DNA of 64,000 nt from RGIG8244 sp045592785 (GTDB taxonomy: Bacteria; Verrucomicrobiota; Lentisphaeria; Victivallales; UBA1829). Under the pieces are notes generated by a model. That model had not been told where the DNA came from. It saw only the letters and a program-made list of their open reading frames with translations, and did no database searches. Of the stretch, positions 59,565 to 64,000 are shown piece by piece. Position 1 is the stretch's first letter, and the number at the start of each line of letters is the position of its first letter. The stretch lies in assembly GCA_045592785.1 (NCBI GenBank), contig JAZNVL010000048.1, positions 3,966-67,965 on the forward strand, given 5' to 3'. Made by a program: the position numbers and the translations under genes.

Positions 59565-61526
59565 ATGTTGGAACTTATGATACCGAACCCGGAACTTTTC
59601 AGTCTGCTTGACCCGGTGAAAATGGGACAGGATTTTCAGCACGCACTCACCGCCGGGGATCCCGCTGAACTCGCCCGGTGTACCGCCGCTCATTTCCGTG
59701 ACCGTGCCGACTGTTCCTGTTGGAAACAGCATGACCGTTCCCGTTATTCCCGGGAGACTGCCCGCCGTGCGGTGCAGGGCGATGTGACCGTGATCGGCAT
59801 CCCGCACGCCTTTCCCGGTGGAACGATCGACTGGACGTTCAACCCCACGCTCACCGCGCCGCCGGTCAATATGGAATGGCTCTGGCAGCTCAACCGGATG
59901 GCGTTCTGGATGGATCTTGCGCACGCATACGAAGAGACCGGGGACGAAACATACGCCGCCGCATTCGACCGTCAGCTTTCCGGCTGGCTTTCTGTTGCGG
60001 GCGACCTGACGGTCGAACAGATGGTATCCTGTGATTTATGGCGCAGTATCGAAGCCGGATTGCGGATGATGAATTCCTGGAGTTATGCCTTCGAAGTGTT
60101 CCGGAAATCCCCGTCGTTTACGGATGAAAATCTTTGCAGGATGCTTTACGTCATGTATCGTCATTGCGTGTATCTGCATCATCACAACAGCGGCGGGAAC
60201 TGGCTCCTGATGGAAATGACCGGGATCTATACCTTCGGCGCACTGTTCCCTGAATTCCAATGCAGTTCCGCCATGCGCCAATATGCCTCCGGAAGATTCA
60301 GCAGTGCCATCCTGGGACAGATCCTGCCCGACGGGCTCCACGATGAACTCAGCCCGGATTACCATACCGTCATGTTCCTGTGCGCGTTCGCTTTTTACAA
60401 CATCGCACAGCTGGAAGGCATCGAAAACGAAATGCCTCCCCGGTTCCTGCCGGAAATAGAACGCTCGCTGGAAAGTGTCCTCGCCATGGCAACTCCCGGT
60501 CTGACGTCTCCAAGAACCAATGACTGCTTCACCTGTCCCGTAGCCAACCGGATGCGGCAATGGCTCCCGATCTTCCCCCACCGGCTGGATTTCCTCTGGG
60601 CTGCCACGGACCGCAAAGAGGGACACGCGCCCGCTTCGGATCCGGCATCCCGGTTCCTTCCCTGGGCGGGATTCGCGGTCATGCGTTCCGGCTGGGATCC
60701 GGAGGCGGCTTACTGTTGTTTCGATGTGGGACCGCTGGGGATGGCTCACGCCCATCAGGATAAACTCAACATCAACATTTACAAAGGGGCGGAGGAATTG
60801 ATCTGTGACGATGGCGGCGGACAATACGAGCGATCCATTTACCGTCGATACGGGATCAGTGCCGCTGACCATAATACGGTGCTGGTGGATGGACTTCTTC
60901 AGCAGCGGAGTCAGCCGGGAAAAGTTCAGTCCCCCATCGATGCCCATTGGGTCAGCACGGACTCCTTTGACTATGCGAAAGGGACTTACGAAGATCCCTT
61001 CGGACCGCTGGTCCTTTCCGATACGGATGCCGCCGTCCCCCTGACAAATCCGGCGAAACATACCCGCGAAGTCCGTTTCTTCAAGCCGGACTTCTTCTGC
61101 GTGCAGGATACCTTGACCTCTGCCGACGGGAAACCCCACGATTACGAAATGCGTCTTCATCTGGATACCCTGAAACTGGATCCCGTCCCCAACATGCCCG
61201 GAGCATACCTTTCGGATTACGGCGGGACTTATGACATCCTGATCCTGCCCCTTTCCCCGGAAGGTGCAGAGATCCGCCTGCTTTCCGGTGTCGATACGAA
61301 CCCCATGGGCGGCTGGTTCATCGGAAGAAACGACAAAACCTGTCATAGAAGTACCACATTCACCATGACCGTTTCCGGAAAACGGGATCACCGGTTCACC
61401 ACACTGCTGATCCCGGTGCGCCGGGACGAGCCGTTGCCGGAGATCGAAGTCATATCACAGACATGTTTCCTTTTCCGTATGCACGGCATGACATACCGGA
61501 TCGATCCGGAACATCTCTCCGAATGA
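59565..61526 (+). CDS. Heparinase II/III-family protein
   Basis: A 653-residue protein with an N-terminal (alpha/alpha) toroid (about 60-330, with HHHNSGGNWLLMEM and LPDGLHDELSPDYHT) and a C-terminal beta-sandwich (about 360-640) containing the AHAHQDKLNINIY block and DHNTVLVDG. This is the layout of polysaccharide lyases acting on uronic-acid polymers (PL12/PL15/PL17/PL21). The His in AHAH and the Tyr in SPDYHT are the likely catalytic or metal positions. No signal peptide is visible, so it may act on imported oligosaccharides. The start could be ATG 59565 or 59577; neither has a strong ribosome site. Substrate unknown. Confidence 0.88.
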   Translation: MLELMIPNPELFSLLDPVKMGQDFQHALTAGDPAELARCTAAHFRDRADCSCWKQHDRSRYSRETARRAVQGDVTVIGIPHAFPGGTIDWTFNPTLTAPPVNMEWLWQLNRMAFWMDLAHAYEETGDETYAAAFDRQLSGWLSVAGDLTVEQMVSCDLWRSIEAGLRMMNSWSYAFEVFRKSPSFTDENLCRMLYVMYRHCVYLHHHNSGGNWLLMEMTGIYTFGALFPEFQCSSAMRQYASGRFSSAILGQILPDGLHDELSPDYHTVMFLCAFAFYNIAQLEGIENEMPPRFLPEIERSLESVLAMATPGLTSPRTNDCFTCPVANRMRQWLPIFPHRLDFLWAATDRKEGHAPASDPASRFLPWAGFAVMRSGWDPEAAYCCFDVGPLGMAHAHQDKLNINIYKGAEELICDDGGGQYERSIYRRYGISAADHNTVLVDGLLQQRSQPGKVQSPIDAHWVSTDSFDYAKGTYEDPFGPLVLSDTDAAVPLTNPAKHTREVRFFKPDFFCVQDTLTSADGKPHDYEMRLHLDTLKLDPVPNMPGAYLSDYGGTYDILILPLSPEGAEIRLLSGVDTNPMGGWFIGRNDKTCHRSTTFTMTVSGKRDHRFTTLLIPVRRDEPLPEIEVISQTCFLFRMHGMTYRIDPEHLSE

Positions 61527-61577
61527 CCCGACTCCGCACTTTTTTTTGATTTTTTTTGATTTTTTTTTGATATGGGG

Positions 61578-61622
61578 TTGTATTTTTTACAAAAGTATAG
61601 TATAATATACACAGTGTGTATA
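61578..61622 (+). promoter_or_regulatory. Promoter and palindrome of the first prepilin-type gene
   Basis: TTGTAT (61578-61583), 17 nt, TATAAT (61601-61606). TATACACA-G-TGTGTATA (61606-61622) is a perfect 17-bp palindrome over the end of the -10 and the transcription start, a likely operator. Upstream (61534-61569), T-tracts separated by GA follow the heparinase gene. Confidence 0.75.
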
Positions 61623-61703
61623 CTTGTTCTGTTTTGTTTACCGTTTTTGTTTTGTTATTCTGTAATCTCCAGTAAATAGGACGCTGGAAAAGGAGCTGAA
61701 AAG

Positions 61704-62681
61704 ATGAAAAACAATGTACCCCCGCATGCGGGGGTAAAGCAGTACTGCTTTACCCTTATTGAATTACTCGTCGTAATTGCCGTGATCGCGGTCCTTGCCG
61801 CCATGCTGTTCCCCGCATTGGGGAGAGCCAGAGACTCCGCCAAACTGGCAGGATGTGTCTCCAATATGAAAAATATGAGCACCGCATACATGATGTATGT
61901 GGAACGCTATGACCAGTATGTTGTTCCCGATACAGCCCCCATCGACGATTCCCGGCTTTCTTATATACATCAAGTCCATGCCAAGGTCCGCCATGGCAAA
62001 TGGCACGCGTTGTTGCTTTTTATGACCGGAGAGGAAAAAACGATCAAGGGGCATTTGCATCACTACTGGCGGAACCCGAAATGGCTGAAGTGTCCCGGCG
62101 TTCTTTTCGGGCACACTGAATTGTATAAAAATGCAAATTATCAGCTAACATACCCACAGTCTTTGACACCTACGCAAGCAGAGTACACGGCATCGGGTGC
62201 AGATGCGTTCATTCCCTATCGGAGAGCCTTGCGGAAAATCTACCGGTTCCGTAAACCCGGTGATACCGTTCTGATTTACGAAGGCGGAAGACCGGGACAT
62301 GTGTATAATCAGGCATATATCCCGGGTACCGGAGCGTATTCCGCTCAGTTCGGCGGAAAAAGGTCGGCGCATCACTGGGGAGTTTGGACCGGTTCCGGTG
62401 TCGCAGCCTCTTTTGACAGCGCATTTAGCACGCTTGTTACAGGCATTGAGACCTTCGGTGAATCCTACACCAACAGTGGCGCACCGAATCCTGTTCCTGC
62501 AAGAACGTACTACCGCGGAATGGCAAAAGACTTCCTGAAAGGAAGACACGGAAGGACCAATGCCGGGTTGTTCTATGACGGACATGTGCAGACGGCTTCC
62601 AGTACGGAATGGGGCAGACACTATTACATTCTCTTCAAGAATGGGACCGGTTCCGGCTGGTTCTGGACTCCGCAGTTCTGA
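61704..62681 (+). CDS. Prepilin-type H-X9-DG protein, copy 1
   Basis: A 325-residue exported protein of the pseudopilin type. A short leader of 15 residues (with PPHAGVKQYC) precedes the prepilin motif FTLIELLVVIAVIAVLAAML, whose Glu at +5 is kept; the -1 residue is Cys rather than the usual Gly. After the N-terminal helix comes a globular domain with LKCP, YRFRKPGDTVLIYEGG and the C-terminal H-X9-DG motif (His in GRHGRTNAGLFYDGHV). Such proteins are greatly expanded in Lentisphaerota and Planctomycetota; their function is unknown. AAAAGGAG precedes the ATG. It is followed by its own terminator and a second copy. Confidence 0.95.
   Translation: MKNNVPPHAGVKQYCFTLIELLVVIAVIAVLAAMLFPALGRARDSAKLAGCVSNMKNMSTAYMMYVERYDQYVVPDTAPIDDSRLSYIHQVHAKVRHGKWHALLLFMTGEEKTIKGHLHHYWRNPKWLKCPGVLFGHTELYKNANYQLTYPQSLTPTQAEYTASGADAFIPYRRALRKIYRFRKPGDTVLIYEGGRPGHVYNQAYIPGTGAYSAQFGGKRSAHHWGVWTGSGVAASFDSAFSTLVTGIETFGESYTNSGAPNPVPARTYYRGMAKDFLKGRHGRTNAGLFYDGHVQTASSTEWGRHYYILFKNGTGSGWFWTPQF
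61719..61755. repeat. Two adjacent palindromes in the prepilin leader, copy 1
   Basis: CCCCCGCATGCGGGGG (61719-61734, perfect 16 bp) is followed by a perfect 24-bp palindrome at 61732-61755: GGGTAAAGCAGT joined to its complement. Both lie in the coding sequence (PPHAGVKQYCFT). The second copy keeps the same pair, with a 4-nt gap in the second. Confidence 0.93.
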
Positions 62682-62718
62682 TTTTTATACGATCACATCC
62701 GCCGTATAAATCATATCC

Positions 62719-62764
62719 GCGCCCGTTCCCCGCGTCAGGTGGAACCGGGCGCAAACTTTTTTTT
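62719..62764 (+). terminator. Rho-independent terminator after prepilin copy 1
   Basis: GCGCCCGTTCC (62719-62729) pairs with GGAACCGGGCGC (62741-62752, one bulge), then eight T. Confidence 0.88.
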
Positions 62765-62784
62765 GATTTTTTTTAAACATGGTA

Positions 62785-62832
62785 TTGCTTTTTTTCAAAA
62801 AAAGAGTATAATATCAGAAAAAAGATATTATA
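62785..62832 (+). promoter_or_regulatory. Promoter and inverted repeat of prepilin copy 2
   Basis: TTGCTT (62785-62790), 16 nt, TATAAT (62807-62812). TATAATATC (62807-62815) and GATATTATA (62824-62832) are perfect 9-bp arms around an 8-nt A-rich loop over the transcription start. Confidence 0.8.
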
Positions 62833-62860
62833 TTCACGAAAACGAAAAGGATTTGAATCG

Positions 62861-63817
62861 ATGAAAAACAAAATGCCCCCGCATGCGGGGGTAAAGCAGG
62901 AGTGCTTTACCCTTATTGAATTACTCGTTGTAATTGCTGTGATCTCTTTGCTTGCAGCTATGTTGCTCCCTGCATTGAGCAAGGTGAAGGCAACTGCCAA
63001 ACGGGCATTGTGTATCGGAAATACCAAAAACATTTCTCTGGCTTACATGATGTATGTGGACAGCAATGACCAGTACACTGTGCCGTATGTCGCGCCTACC
63101 AATGACAAGCGTTTGCTGCAGTTGTCCGACTCCGGTGTATATCAGTTGTACTGGTTTCAGCAGTTGATGTTGATCACCAAAGAAGACAAGCCGGTCAAAT
63201 CATATCTTATCGGACATTGGAACACGCCGAAATGGCTGAAATGCCCGGATACCACCTGCGGACTCAATAACATGGTGAACAATCCCGGTTATTACATGAA
63301 TTACCCGCAGAGACTGATGCCGACGACAAAAGCCGATGCAATGAATCCGGCAAAGTATGTTTCCTTCAACAAATATTTCCGGAAAATCACACGCTACCGT
63401 ACTCCGAAAAAGACCGTCATGATCTTTGAAGGCTGCGAACCTGCCGGGGATGTAAAAAAGTTGTATATCCCAGGAGTCGGTTCTTATCATGCCGCTTTCT
63501 CCGGTCGCTCCACAAGGCACTTGTGGAATCCCTGGGACTCATCGGGGAGCAAAGCAGCATATAATGAAGCATTTAATTTCTGCACTGCAAAAACTTATAA
63601 TGGGAGTTGGAATGTCAGCGGCGATCCCCGTCCCATTTCCAAAACAGAATACCAGATGAAACTCCGTAAGGATTTCATGTTGGGACGGCATGGTATGAAA
63701 AATGTGGGGATATTCTTCGACGGTCATGTGCAGGTCGAGAAAGCTTATGATTGGAGCAGAAACTTTTATGTCCTCTTTACAAGCAAAAAAGGCTGGTTTT
63801 GGACTGATAGACCCTGA
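62861..63817 (+). CDS. Prepilin-type H-X9-DG protein, copy 2
   Basis: A 318-residue paralogue of copy 1, with the same leader (PPHAGVKQEC, Cys at -1), the prepilin motif FTLIELLVVIAVISLLAAML, a related globular domain (LKCPDTTCG, YRTPKKTVMIFEG) and H-X9-DG (GRHGMKNVGIFFDGHV). The first ~85 nt of the gene are far closer to copy 1 than the rest. The ribosome site is AAAAGGATTTG before ATG 62861. Exported, with an anchored N-terminal helix. Role unknown. Confidence 0.95.
   Translation: MKNKMPPHAGVKQECFTLIELLVVIAVISLLAAMLLPALSKVKATAKRALCIGNTKNISLAYMMYVDSNDQYTVPYVAPTNDKRLLQLSDSGVYQLYWFQQLMLITKEDKPVKSYLIGHWNTPKWLKCPDTTCGLNNMVNNPGYYMNYPQRLMPTTKADAMNPAKYVSFNKYFRKITRYRTPKKTVMIFEGCEPAGDVKKLYIPGVGSYHAAFSGRSTRHLWNPWDSSGSKAAYNEAFNFCTAKTYNGSWNVSGDPRPISKTEYQMKLRKDFMLGRHGMKNVGIFFDGHVQVEKAYDWSRNFYVLFTSKKGWFWTDRP
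62876..62912. repeat. Two adjacent inverted repeats in the prepilin leader, copy 2
   Basis: CCCCCGCATGCGGGGG (62876-62891), then GGGTAAAGCA (62889-62898) and TGCTTTACCC (62903-62912) with a 4-nt loop, at the same codon positions as in copy 1. Confidence 0.93.
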
Positions 63818-63854
63818 TCATTCCACGTTCACATCCGCCGTATAAATCATATTC

Positions 63855-63900
63855 GCGCCCGTTCCCCGCGTCAGGTGGAACCGGGCGCAAACTTTTTTTT
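63855..63900 (+). terminator. Rho-independent terminator after prepilin copy 2
   Basis: Same hairpin and T-tract as at 62719-62764, shifted by 1136. Confidence 0.88.
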
Positions 63901-63920
63901 GATTTTTTTTAAACAAGGTA

Positions 63921-63968
63921 TTGCTTTTTTTCAAAAAATGAGTATAATATCAGAAAAAAGATATTATA
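63921..63968 (+). promoter_or_regulatory. Promoter and inverted repeat of the third prepilin-type gene
   Basis: TTGCTT (63921-63926), 16 nt, TATAAT (63943-63948), with the 9-bp arms TATAATATC (63943-63951) and GATATTATA (63960-63968). Confidence 0.8.
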
Positions 63969-63996
63969 TTCACGAAAACGAAAAGGATTTGAATCG

Positions 63997-64000
63997 ATGA
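63997..64000 (+). CDS. Start of a third gene, probably prepilin-type
   Basis: Only ATGA is visible. The preceding 170 nt match the leader of prepilin copy 2 almost exactly, including AAAAGGATTTGAATCG before the ATG. It is very likely another member of the tandem array, cut by the window edge. Confidence 0.7.

Larger units (their letters stand above)
62693..62864 (+). repeat. Intergenic cassette, repeat 1 of 2
   Basis: This 172-nt segment is 169/172 identical to 63829-64000, with no insertion or deletion (offset 1136). It holds the terminator of one gene and the promoter, ribosome site and start codon of the next. Confidence 0.97.
63829..64000 (+). repeat. Intergenic cassette, repeat 2 of 2
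   Basis: Same 172-nt unit as 62693-62864, with only three substitutions. It runs to the window edge and ends in the start codon of a third gene. Confidence 0.97.

Overview
The window looks like chromosomal DNA of a Gram-negative, fermentative, glycan-degrading bacterium, most likely a Lentisphaerota (Victivallales-type) gut organism. This is inference. It rests on a tandem set of prepilin-type H-X9-DG genes, secreted DUF4838/CBM9-type proteins, many glycoside hydrolases each paired with a regulator, HydE, and an LPS-type heptosyltransferase. I see no CRISPR array, no rRNA, no prophage and no intact insertion sequence. Genes are densely packed on both strands and usually carry AAGGAG-type ribosome binding sites. 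Most promoters I can read have the form TTGnnn, 16-17 nt, TATATT or TATAAT.

Layout. 1-8.0 kb (minus strand): a partial lipoprotein, trpS, a zinc-ribbon/coiled-coil membrane protein with 54-nt repeats, an IleS2-like ileS, and a small membrane protein. 8.2-17.4 kb: a LacI-type regulator with GH20 and GH89 enzymes downstream, divergent from three secreted proteins ending in a DUF4838-CBM9 protein. 17.4-25.4 kb: a WYL regulator, a 42-aa small ORF, a MATE exporter, two strong hairpins, a Gfo/Idh oxidoreductase, a DegT aminotransferase and a GntR/LacI chimeric regulator divergent from a second GH20. 25.4-31.3 kb: a 962-aa metzincin/CARDB/Fn3 protein behind a palindrome-flanked promoter, and an AraC regulator divergent from a GH127 enzyme.

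31.3-35.8 kb is a four-gene sugar activation operon: ROK-like protein, nucleotidyltransferase, NahK-like kinase and UDP-sugar 4-epimerase. It resembles the lacto-N-biose pathway without its phosphorylase. 36.0 kb carries tRNA-Lys(TTT), followed by a polar amino acid ABC transporter (binding protein fused to permease, plus ATPase), a phosphoesterase and a GT9 heptosyltransferase. 40.4-44.1 kb holds a PQ-loop protein, purB, a second MATE exporter and a GNAT acetyltransferase. 44.1-49.0 kb (minus) holds pyrK, pyrD, a cN-I 5'-nucleotidase, a DUF362 ferredoxin and a Ca2+/Na+ antiporter. 49.0-51.6 kb is a sugar-catabolic trio (TIM-barrel isomerase, SDR, DUF4432). 51.7-53.0 kb is hydE with its TM1266-type partner. 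53.2-56.8 kb is an activated-methyl-cycle operon, metK - adenosine kinase - ahcY. 56.9-61.5 kb holds a dicarboxylate/amino acid symporter, a second phosphoesterase and a heparinase II/III-like protein.

The right end (61.5-64.0 kb) is the most unusual part. It is a tandem array of prepilin-type genes, with two complete and a third starting at the edge. Each has its own promoter. The two intergenic cassettes are almost identical (3 differences in 172 nt), although the proteins have diverged. The start of each gene holds two adjacent DNA palindromes that encode the residues just before the prepilin cleavage motif. Working together, the window suggests an organism that takes apart amino-sugar- and arabinose-containing glycans, much of it inside the cell because the GH20, GH89 and GH127 enzymes lack signal peptides, and that displays many pseudopilin-like proteins.
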